Part shown: in pieces, positions 37,525-46,313 of the stretch
How positions within the stretch are numbered: the stretch's first letter is position 1
How the letters are laid out: each line of letters opens with the position of its first letter
Assembly (NCBI GenBank): GCA_965198825.1
Contig: CBDAQB010000003.1
Coordinates: 806,001 to 870,000 of the forward strand
Length of the DNA stretch: 64,000 nt
Direction: 5' to 3'
Source of the DNA: BOG-908 sp965198825
GTDB taxonomy: Bacteria > Pseudomonadota > Alphaproteobacteria > Acetobacterales > Acetobacteraceae
The notes under the pieces: generated by a model
Database searches by the model: none
Told to the model about the DNA's origin: nothing
What the model saw: the letters and a program-made list of their open reading frames with translations, nothing else
Program-made: the position numbers and the translations under genes

Positions 37525-40500
37525 TCAGAACTGGACGTGGACGCCCAGGTAGATGTAGCGGCCGATGGCGTCGTAAACGTCCGGCACGGTGTTCGTGCCG
37601 GTGACGCCGCTGGCGACGCCTGCGCCGGTCTGCTGGTAGTTCTGGTCGACCTGAGGCGGCTGGCGGTCGAACAGGTTGCGGCAGCCGACATAGGCGGAGA
37701 TCTTCTTGGTGAACTGATAACGGGCGCTCAGGTCACTGTAGAAGCGGTTGGCGAAGTTCGGGCCGTCGCCGTAGAAGCTGTAGCGCTGCTCACCAACGTA
37801 GCGCATCTGGTAGTTGAGCTGGAACTTCTCGTCGCGATAGAGCGCATCGAAGGTCCATTTGTTCTTCGGTGCCCCGAAGTCGCCAGTCTCTTCGGTAATG
37901 TTGCCAGGGATCGAGATCTGGTTGAGGTACTGCAGGTATTCGTAGTTCCAGGAGAAGTCGATCGCACCCTGATCGTCCACGTTCTTGAACATGTAGTGGG
38001 CCAGCCCAGGAACACGCAGCTCGTAATTGACCTGCACGTCCACGCCCTGCTCGCGAATGGCGCCGACGTTGATGGCCCTGGAGTCGACGCCCTTGATGAG
38101 GCCCGTCGCTGCGTCGCGGCGAACGAGGTCGCAGAAGGCGGCATTGCCGGTGTCCACGCACTGGTCGGCCGTGGTCTGCAGATCGACGGTGCTGATGGCG
38201 TTGGCAATCAGATACTTGAACGCGTCCACGCTGACCGAAGCGCGCGGAACCCAGCGGGGCTGAAGGACCGCACCGTAGGTCAGAACGCGGGCACGTTCGG
38301 CGTTCAGGTTCGGGTTGCCCGAGCTGTAGCTGATTTCCGTCTGCTGGTTCGCCTGGTCTTCCGTAAAGCCCGGGGTGATGCCAGGGATCTTGCGGCAGTT
38401 CGCAATGCGCTGCGCAAGGTTGGTGGCACTCTGGAGGCCGTTGTTGCTGCAGGGATCGACGACCGAAGTCGCGCTCTGCGTACGGCCGGTATAAAGGTCG
38501 CTGACAGTCGGCGCCCGGATGGCGACGGCGTTGTCGATGCGGAACAGAATGTCGGGCACAGGCGCATAAGTGCCGCCGTAGTTATAGGACTCCTGCGAAC
38601 CGACGCTGCTCAGCGAGTAGTAGCTGCGGCGGTAAGACGCATCGACAGACAGCGACTTCGCGAACGGAAGATCCTTCAGGATCGGCACCTTCGTTTCGGC
38701 GAAGAAGTCCGTCACGTCGTAGCCGCCGCGTGTCGCCGGGCCCGACGTATCGAGACCGAAGCCAGAGGCGGTCAAAGCGTCCGGCGTGCTCGAGGCGTCC
38801 TCCCGGCGATGCTCGAAACCGAGCGAGAGCTGCACGTCGCCATAAGGAAGATGGAAGACGGGGCCGTTGATGTCGGCGTTGACATCGCTTTCGCTCAGGT
38901 CGTCGTTGTAGGTCTTGATAGCGCGGATGTAGTTGAGCGCCGCGGCAGAGGCCTTGCCAGGGCCAAACAGGTTGATCGGCACGCAGCCCGCGGCGCGTGC
39001 GGAGGCCTCGGCGCATTGCGGCTGGCCGGCAGCGTTAAGGTCGGCATCCAGCGAACTCTGCAAGTTCAGGACGTTGCCTGAATTGCTCTCGACCTGATTG
39101 TTCGTCGTTTCAGAATAGCTGTAGTACGCTTCGTAGTTGAAGCGATCGTAGATCTCGCCGCGGAGGCCTTCGGTCAAAGCGAAGTTGTAGCGTGTCACGT
39201 TGCTGCCGCGGTCGCCGAGTTCGAGGAAGCGGCGGCGGAAGTCGGCGATGTTGCCGTTGCCGTCGTCAACGATCCCTTGGCCCTTCAGGGAGGCGGGGAT
39301 GAAGGGGTTGGTCAGAGGGATCTGCAGGTAGTCGCCGGCGAAGCCGATCGTCGTCGAGCCCTGGCCTGCGCCGATCGCAATCGGCTCGAGCAGAGATGTC
39401 GCCGTCGTGCGTGCGAACTTGAAGTCCGCGAAGGCAGTCATGTTGGGAAGGATGTCGTAGGACAGCTTGGAGTAGGTATCGAGCTGTGTGGTCGGGATCT
39501 GGATGGTACGGAAAGCTTCACGATTGAAGCCGTATTGGTCGGCGGAGTAGGGCGCGATCTGGTTTCCGCCAAGGGTCACGTAGCGGCCGTTGTTGGTCAG
39601 CACCGAGCCGTAGGGCGTAAAGCTGCTCGGCGAGTAAACGCCGCCGTTGTTGATATCGAACGCGGAGAACGGACGGTCCTTCGAGTAGACGGCGCCCTGG
39701 TCCTGGTATTCCGCCGCGAACAGCGCATGACCGCGGTCATCGGCAAAATCAGAACCCATGAGCAGGTCGGTGGTGGTCGTCTTGTCGTCGCCGTAACCCG
39801 TCGTCATGCCGTATTGCTGGTTGATCATGACGCCGTTGAAGCTGTTCTTCAGGCGGAAGTTGACCACGCCGGCAACCGCTTCCGAGCCGTAGGTCGAGGA
39901 CCCGCCGCCGGTCACGATATCGACCTTGTCGATCAGGTAGGCCGGGATGGTGCTGATATCGACGCCGTCGCTGTTGCCGGGGCCGCCCTGGCCGGGAGCC
40001 AGGCCGCCCACAGTGCGGCGGCCGTCGATCAGAACGAGAGTGCGGTCGCTGCCGAGGTTGCGAAGGTTGACGATCTGCAGGCCCGCGGCGTCGTCAGAGA
40101 AGTTGGAGTTCACGCTTGAACTGGTGGCGACACCGGCCTGCGGAAGCTCGTTGATGACATCCGCGGTGTTCGTCAGGCCCTTGGCCTGGATGTCGGCGCC
40201 GGAGACGGTGACGACAGGGGTGAGCGACTCGAGATTGGTGCGCTTCACGCGGCTGCCGGTGACGGTGATCTGCTCGCTGGAGGAGGCCGGCGGCAGGTTG
40301 GCGGTGCCGCCTTCCGCGATCGGATTTCCTGTTGGCGCCGCCTGGGCAAGCAGGATGCCGTTTGCGGTGTCGGACTTCGCGGCGTCGGCCTTGGCCGGTG
40401 CCGGGTTGAGGTCGAGTGGCGCGGATTGGGCCAGCGCACCCGAAGTCATTGCCGCAGGCACTGCAGAAACGACCAGACCGTAGGCCGTGTACTGGAGAAG

Positions 40501-40533
40501 CTTCTGCCGCAAGCTGCGCGGTCGTGTTGTCAT
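37525..40533 (-). CDS. TonB-dependent outer membrane receptor (large, Caulobacter-type)
   Basis: The 1002-residue receptor starts at ATG 40533 after GGGGGA, has a signal peptide ending near GALAQ, a low-complexity linker, a TonB box SEQITVTGSRV and a plug with SLTPVVTVSGADIQ, NLRNLGSDRTLVLIDGRR and VDIVTGGGSSTYGSEAVAGV, then a barrel ending YIYLGVHVQF. This plug pattern is typical of the many large receptors of Caulobacter and sphingomonads, often for carbohydrate or aromatic ligands. It is divergent from a TPR-sulfotransferase gene, and the tonB-exb cluster is 4 kb away. Confidence 0.94.
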   Translation of the reverse strand: MTTRPRSLRQKLLQYTAYGLVVSAVPAAMTSGALAQSAPLDLNPAPAKADAAKSDTANGILLAQAAPTGNPIAEGGTANLPPASSSEQITVTGSRVKRTNLESLTPVVTVSGADIQAKGLTNTADVINELPQAGVATSSSVNSNFSDDAAGLQIVNLRNLGSDRTLVLIDGRRTVGGLAPGQGGPGNSDGVDISTIPAYLIDKVDIVTGGGSSTYGSEAVAGVVNFRLKNSFNGVMINQQYGMTTGYGDDKTTTTDLLMGSDFADDRGHALFAAEYQDQGAVYSKDRPFSAFDINNGGVYSPSSFTPYGSVLTNNGRYVTLGGNQIAPYSADQYGFNREAFRTIQIPTTQLDTYSKLSYDILPNMTAFADFKFARTTATSLLEPIAIGAGQGSTTIGFAGDYLQIPLTNPFIPASLKGQGIVDDGNGNIADFRRRFLELGDRGSNVTRYNFALTEGLRGEIYDRFNYEAYYSYSETTNNQVESNSGNVLNLQSSLDADLNAAGQPQCAEASARAAGCVPINLFGPGKASAAALNYIRAIKTYNDDLSESDVNADINGPVFHLPYGDVQLSLGFEHRREDASSTPDALTASGFGLDTSGPATRGGYDVTDFFAETKVPILKDLPFAKSLSVDASYRRSYYSLSSVGSQESYNYGGTYAPVPDILFRIDNAVAIRAPTVSDLYTGRTQSATSVVDPCSNNGLQSATNLAQRIANCRKIPGITPGFTEDQANQQTEISYSSGNPNLNAERARVLTYGAVLQPRWVPRASVSVDAFKYLIANAISTVDLQTTADQCVDTGNAAFCDLVRRDAATGLIKGVDSRAINVGAIREQGVDVQVNYELRVPGLAHYMFKNVDDQGAIDFSWNYEYLQYLNQISIPGNITEETGDFGAPKNKWTFDALYRDEKFQLNYQMRYVGEQRYSFYGDGPNFANRFYSDLSARYQFTKKISAYVGCRNLFDRQPPQVDQNYQQTGAGVASGVTGTNTVPDVYDAIGRYIYLGVHVQF

Positions 40534-40826
40534 CGAATGTCCCCCGAACCGCTCCAGGCCGAACCTGGAGAGATCCCAAAAATGTCGCCGCACACCCGGT
40601 CCCGTTCCGCCCCGAAGCCCCTGGGTTTTTGGAACGCAAACGTATGTGACGGCTTGTGAGGGAAGATTGCGATTATGTTACCCGGTTGTGCAAGACGAAA
40701 CGTTCCCTCCACGAGCATTGTTCTCACGGCGTTGTGATGGATTTGTCACAACGTAACACAGTGGTAAATCGAAATGATTTGGGTCCGGCTGTTGCACGAG
40801 GCGGACAAATCCGCGGTTTAAATGGA
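40534..40826. promoter_or_regulatory. Divergent promoter region with an 8-8-8 palindrome
   Basis: This 293-nt region between the receptor and sulfotransferase genes is more A/T-rich than its surroundings. It holds an inverted repeat CGTTGTGA (40730-40737), 8-nt spacer TGGATTTG, TCACAACG (40746-40753). The perfect 8-bp arms and central position suggest a dimeric regulator operator. The half-site TGTGA/TCACA resembles CRP/FNR-type sites, but the N8 spacing differs from the N6 usual for CRP. No regulator gene is nearby. Confidence 0.6.
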
Positions 40827-42872
40827 ATGAATTCCCGCTTGCTTGCGCATGGCTGGCTGGGCTGTGAGAACGGTCGCCAGATGTTTCCTCATGAGCTGAT
40901 ACACATGGCCTCGACCGGTTCGCGAGAGAGAGACAGGGATATTCTCGCCACCGGCTGGAATGCGCTGGAGCATGCACCCGCGGTGGCACGCCGGCAGGCG
41001 AGGGCGGTGCTCAGGTCCGAGCCGTCTGATGCCGAGGCAACCCTTTTGCTGGCCGCCGCGCATCGGCGAGAAGGGAATGCGGTGGCCGCGAAGAAGCGCC
41101 TCGCCCCTCTCATGGCACAGCAGATCGAATCGCCTGTCGCCTGGTTCGAGTGGGGTTTGACACTCGCCGAGAATGGCGACGACTCCGGTGCGGTGGAGCC
41201 GCTGCGCCGGGCGGCGGCTCTGGCACCCGCGTTTACGGGAGCCTGGCGCGCATTAGGCGATCAGCTCCTGGCGCTCGGGCGCGCTCCCGAGGGAGGTGCT
41301 GCCTACGCTGGTGCTGCACGCGCGGCGACCAAGGATCCTCGCCTCGCCACCGCTGCGGCCGCCTTGGCGGAAGGAAACGCCGCAGAAGCCGAGAAAATCC
41401 TGAAAGTGCATGTGCAGCTTTTTCCCGGTGACGTCCGCGCGATATGGCTGCTCGGCGAAGCCGCAATCCGGGTGAACCGTTCGGTAGAAGCCGAAGCCGT
41501 TCTAAAACATTGCCTGACCTTGGCTCCGGAATTCGCTGACGCCCGGCACACGCTCGCGATGTTCTTCTATTTGCAGCATCGCTTTGGCGAAGCGGCCGAG
41601 CACATGAAAGCGCTGCTCAAGCTGCTGCCTTACCAGCCGGCGCTGCGGATCCTCCTTGCGACCTGCCTCTGCAAGATCGGCAATCATCAGGAGGCGCTCG
41701 GGATCTTCGAGAAGATGCTCGCTTCGTGCCCGACACATCATTCGATGCTGCTCATCTACGGGCATAGCTTGAAAGCAGTCGGCCGCGAGCGTGATGCGGA
41801 GCGGGCCTATCGGGCCTGCCTTCCCCTTGCACCGGGCTGGGCGCCGAGCCTGTATTTGAGCCTGGCCGATCTCAAGACCGTCAGGCTGACCGACGCTGAC
41901 CTGAGCCATATGCGTCAGCCAGGACCTCACGTTTCGGATTTCGGCCGAGCCCAGCTCAGCTATGCCATCGGTCACACTCTCGATCAGCGGGCCGATTATG
42001 CGGGAGCGTTCGCCGCGTTTGCGGAAGGCGCGGCAATGCGCCGCCGCGACATCGCCTACGATGCCGACGCGACCAGCGCTTTTGTCCAGGCTGCCAAGAC
42101 GATCTTCACGCCCGCGTTCTTCGAGTCGCGCGCCGGCAGCGGCTGCCAGGCTACCGGACCCATCTTCGTTGTCGGCCTGCCGCGCGCAGGCTCCACACTC
42201 GTGGAACAGATACTCGCCAGCCACAGCCAGGTGGAGGGAACGTCCGAGCTCCGCACCATCGGTCAGATAGCGGCAGGTTTGTTGGCAGGCCGCCCGCTAG
42301 ACGTATTTCCCGGCATCGTCGGCGCTTTGGACCCAGCGGTATTGTCTACTCTCGGCGAAGGCTATTTGTCAGAAGCCGCGCAGTTCAGGCGGCTCGGACG
42401 GCCGTTCTTCATCGACAAAATGCCGGGCAACGTGCTGCACCTCGGCTTCATCCATCTCATCCTGCCAAATGCCCGCATCATCGATGTGCGACGCGCGCCG
42501 ATGGCGTCCGGCTTTTCGGCGTTCAGGCAATTTTTCCAACTCGATCAGACGGGCGCCGATTTCAGCTATGACCTTCGGGAAATCAGACGCTACTACAAAG
42601 ATTACGTTGAACTGACGGCACATTTCGAGGCCGTGCTGCCAGGCCGTGTGTTCCGGCTGCAGTATGAAGATCTGGTCACCGACACAGAGCACCAGGTGCG
42701 CGCTCTCCTCGAGCATTGCGGATTGCCGTTCGAGGCGTCGTGCTTGCGGTATTGGGAAACCGATCGCGCGGTGCAAACGCCGAGCGCGCAGCAGGTGCGG
42801 CGCCCGATTTCGCGCGAGGGCCTTGATCATTGGCGCCACTACGCGGCTTGGCTTGGGGAGTTGGAGGAGTAA
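40827..42872 (+). CDS. TPR-repeat sulfotransferase-family protein
   Basis: From ATG 40827 the product is 681 residues; other in-frame ATGs at 40737, 40881 and 40905 are possible, and the first would place a palindromic operator inside the gene. The N-terminal two-thirds is tetratricopeptide repeats (about 30-400; for example LGEAAIRVNRSVEAEAVLKHCL). The C-terminal domain is a sulfotransferase with the PAPS-binding loop VVGLPRAGSTLVEQIL near 450, FFIDKMPGNVLHLGFIHLI and RLQYEDLVTD. Such fusions are often found beside TonB-dependent receptors; the acceptor is unknown. No signal peptide is evident. Confidence 0.88.
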   Translation: MNSRLLAHGWLGCENGRQMFPHELIHMASTGSRERDRDILATGWNALEHAPAVARRQARAVLRSEPSDAEATLLLAAAHRREGNAVAAKKRLAPLMAQQIESPVAWFEWGLTLAENGDDSGAVEPLRRAAALAPAFTGAWRALGDQLLALGRAPEGGAAYAGAARAATKDPRLATAAAALAEGNAAEAEKILKVHVQLFPGDVRAIWLLGEAAIRVNRSVEAEAVLKHCLTLAPEFADARHTLAMFFYLQHRFGEAAEHMKALLKLLPYQPALRILLATCLCKIGNHQEALGIFEKMLASCPTHHSMLLIYGHSLKAVGRERDAERAYRACLPLAPGWAPSLYLSLADLKTVRLTDADLSHMRQPGPHVSDFGRAQLSYAIGHTLDQRADYAGAFAAFAEGAAMRRRDIAYDADATSAFVQAAKTIFTPAFFESRAGSGCQATGPIFVVGLPRAGSTLVEQILASHSQVEGTSELRTIGQIAAGLLAGRPLDVFPGIVGALDPAVLSTLGEGYLSEAAQFRRLGRPFFIDKMPGNVLHLGFIHLILPNARIIDVRRAPMASGFSAFRQFFQLDQTGADFSYDLREIRRYYKDYVELTAHFEAVLPGRVFRLQYEDLVTDTEHQVRALLEHCGLPFEASCLRYWETDRAVQTPSAQQVRRPISREGLDHWRHYAAWLGELEE

Positions 42873-42876
42873 GCGC

Positions 42877-42988
42877 GTTCTTTTTTGAAAAAAAGAACCA
42901 AAAAACTTTTGCGAGTCTAGGCCGTGCGTGAGGAGGTGCCGAGCCTAAAAGTCCAAAAGTTTTTTGCTTCTTTTTTTCAAAAAAGAAG
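42877..42988. repeat. A/T-rich palindromic element, copy F (two arms)
   Basis: The left arm (42877-42911) has a G-C closing pair and the right arm (42954-42988) a C-G pair. Spacer 42912-42953 resembles the inverted spacer of copy A. It lies between convergent genes, 4 nt after the sulfotransferase stop and 11 nt before the stop of the TPR gene, the tightest stop-to-arm distance in the window. Confidence 0.9.
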
Positions 42989-42999
42989 ATGCTTCCCTG

Positions 43000-44238
43000 C
43001 TACTTCGTAGTCGTAACGTAAAGCACCCAAAGCTTAGCAATATCAGCAGCGCCTTCAGTGCCGCCCACCGTCTTCAATGTCTGCACAGCCTGCGGCTTCT
43101 TGCCCGCCTTGAGATAGGCCAGCCCGAGCATAAGCTTGGCATCTTCCGGGTGACGCAGTTGATCGCGCTTGATGGCATTTTGGATCAGCGAAATGCCGTG
43201 ATCAAACTGCCCGTAGGAGACGTACTCCGCGCCGATCCCGAGCAGCTTGTTGCCATCGTGGTCGCCGTCGGCATCCTTCTCCTGCTGCGGCAGAAGCTTG
43301 AGGTCGTCGTTGTAGGTTTTGGTGACGAGATCCTGGAGACGCTTGTGGCGCGAGGCTTCGGGGCCGGTGCCGAGAATGCCCTTGGCATAGCCCTGGTCGA
43401 TAATGGATTTGGCTTCGCCTGGGAGGGGGACCTGCAAGGCGAGTTCGGTCATTTCCATGTAGTCCTGCGGCTTCGTTGTCAGGCCGAGGATCATTTGCAG
43501 ACGGTCGATGTCCAGCGTGAGGCGGTCGTTAAAGCCCGGGCGCGTGAGGGCGTTGTGGATCAGGTTCGCCCAGTAATCCGGCTTTGGATAATAGGTCACC
43601 AGTTCGGTCATGGTGTTCTGGAAGCCGGCGTGGTCTCCGGTTTTTTCCTGGCAGTTGGCGAGGAGTTGCAGTTGCTGCTCGGTTGGGCGCTGCCCTGCAT
43701 GGACGGTTTGCGCGATCTGGGCGGCTTGCAGCTTGCCTGCGTTGGCGTAGTCGCCTTGCAGGTAATAGGCCTGGATAGGCAGCGACCGCATCTCGGGCGC
43801 GGTGCCGCCGGATTTGAAATAGCTGTTGGTGTAGGAAATCACCGCCGGCCAGTTCTTCGCCTGATAGGCCATGCTCGCAAGCGCCTGATACAGCTTGGTC
43901 TGCTCGGAGGCCGGCACTTTGCCGGACGCGATCATCGACTGGTAGCTGCGCATGGCGGTTGGGATGTCGCCCGACTGCTGCGCGATTGCGCCGCGTAATT
44001 CCTCGATGACGAACTGCTCGTTGTCGCTGAGGCCGCGAACGCGCGCGGCGATGTTCACCTGCGCCATGGCCTCGGAGTAGCGATGCGCCTGCATAAGCGA
44101 TTTCGCTTTCGTCAGCGGCTTGCCGACTTCAGGACGTAAGGCCGCCTGGGCGTAGGCGGATTGTGGCATCACGGCCGGCGAAATGGCAGCCGACAGGGCT
44201 ACGGCAACGATGGCCGTGCGAAGCAGGATCTTGCGCAT
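43000..44238 (-). CDS. Periplasmic TPR-type protein at the end of the TonB-ExbBD cluster
   Basis: The 412-residue protein has a signal peptide (MRKILLRTAIVAVALSAAI to SAYAQA) and a mature part of helical repeats, among them KSLMQAHRYSEAMAQVNIAA, YQALASMAYQAKNWPAVISY and LMLGLAYLKAGKKPQAVQTL. ATG 44238 lies 2 nt after the exbD stop, so it is part of the tonB-exbB-exbD-exbD operon. Homologues in the same place in other alphaproteobacteria are uncharacterised; a periplasmic scaffold for the TonB motor is my inference. An upstream in-frame extension through exbD is not used. Confidence 0.85.
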   Translation of the reverse strand: MRKILLRTAIVAVALSAAISPAVMPQSAYAQAALRPEVGKPLTKAKSLMQAHRYSEAMAQVNIAARVRGLSDNEQFVIEELRGAIAQQSGDIPTAMRSYQSMIASGKVPASEQTKLYQALASMAYQAKNWPAVISYTNSYFKSGGTAPEMRSLPIQAYYLQGDYANAGKLQAAQIAQTVHAGQRPTEQQLQLLANCQEKTGDHAGFQNTMTELVTYYPKPDYWANLIHNALTRPGFNDRLTLDIDRLQMILGLTTKPQDYMEMTELALQVPLPGEAKSIIDQGYAKGILGTGPEASRHKRLQDLVTKTYNDDLKLLPQQEKDADGDHDGNKLLGIGAEYVSYGQFDHGISLIQNAIKRDQLRHPEDAKLMLGLAYLKAGKKPQAVQTLKTVGGTEGAADIAKLWVLYVTTTK

Positions 44239-44240
44239 GT

Positions 44241-44675
44241 TTATTGGCCTATGAACTGCTCGTTGCCGACAAGACCGAGTTTCGTCACGCCCAGACGCTG
44301 CGCATCCGCCATGACATGGGCGACATATTTGTAGGTCGCAAGCTTGTTGGGGCGCAGGTGAACTTCCGGCTGGGGATCGGTATGCGCCGCATCGAGAAGG
44401 CGGTGTTGCAGATCGGACTCCGTGGGGACCGCATCGCCATTCCAGGTGATCGTGCCGTCGAAATCGACATCGATCGTGACGACGACAGGAGGAACAGGCG
44501 GCGGTGGCGGATTGCCGGCCGGCAAGTCGAGCTTCACCGCGTGAGTCTGAATGGGAATGGTAATGATGAGCATGATGAGCAGAACCAGCATGACGTCGAT
44601 GAGCGGCGTGGTGTTCATTTCCACCACGACATCCATTTCGCCGTCGCCATCGCCGGTGGGCATCGACATAGCCAT
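44241..44675 (-). CDS. exbD: ExbD-family biopolymer transport protein (second copy)
   Basis: The 144-residue protein has a short cytoplasmic tail, one membrane helix with the proton-path aspartate in MNTTPLIDVMLVLLIMLI, and a periplasmic domain. It differs from the other ExbD in a proline stretch (GNPPPPPVPPVVVTIDV) and a shorter loop. Two ExbD genes side by side are common in Caulobacter- and Xanthomonas-type TonB systems. It is separated from the first exbD by 92 nt. Confidence 0.93.
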   Translation of the reverse strand: MAMSMPTGDGDGEMDVVVEMNTTPLIDVMLVLLIMLIITIPIQTHAVKLDLPAGNPPPPPVPPVVVTIDVDFDGTITWNGDAVPTESDLQHRLLDAAHTDPQPEVHLRPNKLATYKYVAHVMADAQRLGVTKLGLVGNEQFIGQ

Positions 44676-44767
44676 TGCGCGTAATCCTCGGAATTCTGGG
44701 ATGAGTGCTTTCGACAGAATACCGTCCTGTCCACCGTCGCGGCGGAAGGGCGGTATCCTCTCGGAAG

Positions 44768-45199
44768 CTAGGAGCCGTTGCCTGGCGGTGGTTCGGTGAT
44801 GAAGGCGATCTTGTAGATGCCGGCACGCTGAAGCGTAACCATCACCTTGCCGACGAACTCGTAACGGCCGTTTTCGTCGGCGCGGATATGCACCTCCGGC
44901 TGCGGCACCTTCGTGGCGATCGTCTTCAACTTCTCGAAAAGCGCGGTGGTGTCGGCCACCGGCTTTTCGTTCCAGAACATGTCGCCGTCCTTGTCCACGG
45001 CGATGATGATGTTCTCCGGCTTTGTCTGCGTCGGCTGGTTGCGGTCCTTCGGCAGCGACACCGGAACGGTATGCGTCACCACGGGGATCGTGATCAGGAA
45101 GATGATCAGCAGCACCAGCATGACATCGACGAGTGGTGTCGTGTTGATGGCCGACACCACTTCATCTTCGCCCTCGGAGGGGCCGACGCTCATTGCCAT
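44768..45199 (-). CDS. exbD: ExbD-family biopolymer transport protein (first copy)
   Basis: The 143-residue protein has the same plan: an acidic N-terminus (SEGEDEVVSAINTTPLVDV), a helix with the essential Asp, and a periplasmic domain ending PPPGNGS. With ExbB it forms the proton-driven motor that energises TonB. Its start is 4 nt after the exbB stop, so the two are co-expressed. Confidence 0.95.
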   Translation of the reverse strand: MAMSVGPSEGEDEVVSAINTTPLVDVMLVLLIIFLITIPVVTHTVPVSLPKDRNQPTQTKPENIIIAVDKDGDMFWNEKPVADTTALFEKLKTIATKVPQPEVHIRADENGRYEFVGKVMVTLQRAGIYKIAFITEPPPGNGS

Positions 45200-45203
45200 G
45201 TGG

Positions 45204-46253
45204 TTAGGCCACCTTGGCGACGGCCGGCGCCGCGGTGGTCGAGCCCATGGCGACGTTCACCCGGCTGCCGCTGAGCAGGATCGAGTGCAGGTCGGAGGAG
45301 AAGTTGCGCACCTTCTCGACGGCGGCCTTGTTGCGGCGAACGAGGAAGTTGTAGCCGAGCACGGCAGGAACCGCCGTCGCGAGACCGATGGCCGTCATGA
45401 TCAGCGCCTCGCCGACGGGACCCGCGACCTTGTCGATGCTCGCCTGGCCGGCAATGCCGATGGCCGTCAGAGCGTGATAGATACCCCAAACGGTGCCGAA
45501 CAGACCGACGAACGGCGCGGTCGAACCGACTGTGGCAAGGAACGCCAGGCCGCCCTGCAGGCGCGAGGAGATGGTGTCCACAGCGCGCTGGATCGACATC
45601 GTCACCCAGGTGTGCAGGTCGATGGAGTCGGTCAGCGCGCCATCATGATGCTCGGTGGCGGAGATGCCGTTTTCCGCGATGTAGCGGAACGGGCTGGCGG
45701 GCTTCAGGCGCTGCACGCCTTCGCGCACCGAGGTCGTCTTCCAGAAATCCCTCGCGGCGGCGCGTGCGGCACGGAAGATGCTGGCCTGTTCGACGAACTT
45801 GGTAATCATGATGTACCAGGTGCCGAACGACATGATGACCAGGATGACCAGCGTGGAGCGCGCCACGATGTCACCGGACTTCCAGAGCGCCGAGAGACCG
45901 TAGGGATTGGCAACAGTCTCCGTGCCATTTCCGTTGTCGCTCGCAGCAGCGGAGGGGGCATTCGCATCGGTCGGCGCGGGGGGAGCGGCGGCCGTGGCGG
46001 GTGCTGGCGCGTTTGGATCGGGCGGCGTGGTGGCGGCCGGCGGAGCGCCGGGCGCAGGCGCCGCAGCGTCGGGAGCGGCAGCCGCCGGCGGCGCGCCGGG
46101 CGCTGGCGTGGGAGCCGGTGCAGGCGCGGCTGAAGGCGCCGGCGCGGCGGCCTGAGCGAAGGCTGCGACAGGCATGATCGTGGAGGCGCTGAAAGCGAGC
46201 GCTGCGGCCAAGGCGGCTGCGCGGGCGGCAGGGAGGTGGATGGACTGTTTCAT
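45204..46253 (-). CDS. exbB: ExbB proton channel with long Pro/Ala-rich N-terminal extension
   Basis: The 349-residue protein has a signal-like N-terminus (ending AAFAQA), a Pro/Ala-rich region (about 35-105), and then a MotA/TolQ/ExbB core with helices near 130-150, 235-260 and 275-300. Core motifs include TLVILVIMSFGTWYIMITK, LAFLATVGSTAPFVGLFGTVWGI and EALIMTAIGLATAVPAVLGYN. The extension is about 100 residues longer than in E. coli ExbB; long periplasmic extensions occur in some alphaproteobacteria. It lies between tonB and exbD in the same direction. Confidence 0.94.
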   Translation of the reverse strand: MKQSIHLPAARAAALAAALAFSASTIMPVAAFAQAAAPAPSAAPAPAPTPAPGAPPAAAAPDAAAPAPGAPPAATTPPDPNAPAPATAAAPPAPTDANAPSAAASDNGNGTETVANPYGLSALWKSGDIVARSTLVILVIMSFGTWYIMITKFVEQASIFRAARAAARDFWKTTSVREGVQRLKPASPFRYIAENGISATEHHDGALTDSIDLHTWVTMSIQRAVDTISSRLQGGLAFLATVGSTAPFVGLFGTVWGIYHALTAIGIAGQASIDKVAGPVGEALIMTAIGLATAVPAVLGYNFLVRRNKAAVEKVRNFSSDLHSILLSGSRVNVAMGSTTAAPAVAKVA

Positions 46254-46313
46254 GTTGGCTCCTTTGTCATCGCGGCCCGCAGGCGGACCGCCTTACCTTG
46301 AGAAAACCCGGCG

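Noticed and set aside
37537..39081. 514-codon frame opposite the second TonB receptor
   Set aside because: No recognisable domain, and it lies completely within a well-supported receptor gene.
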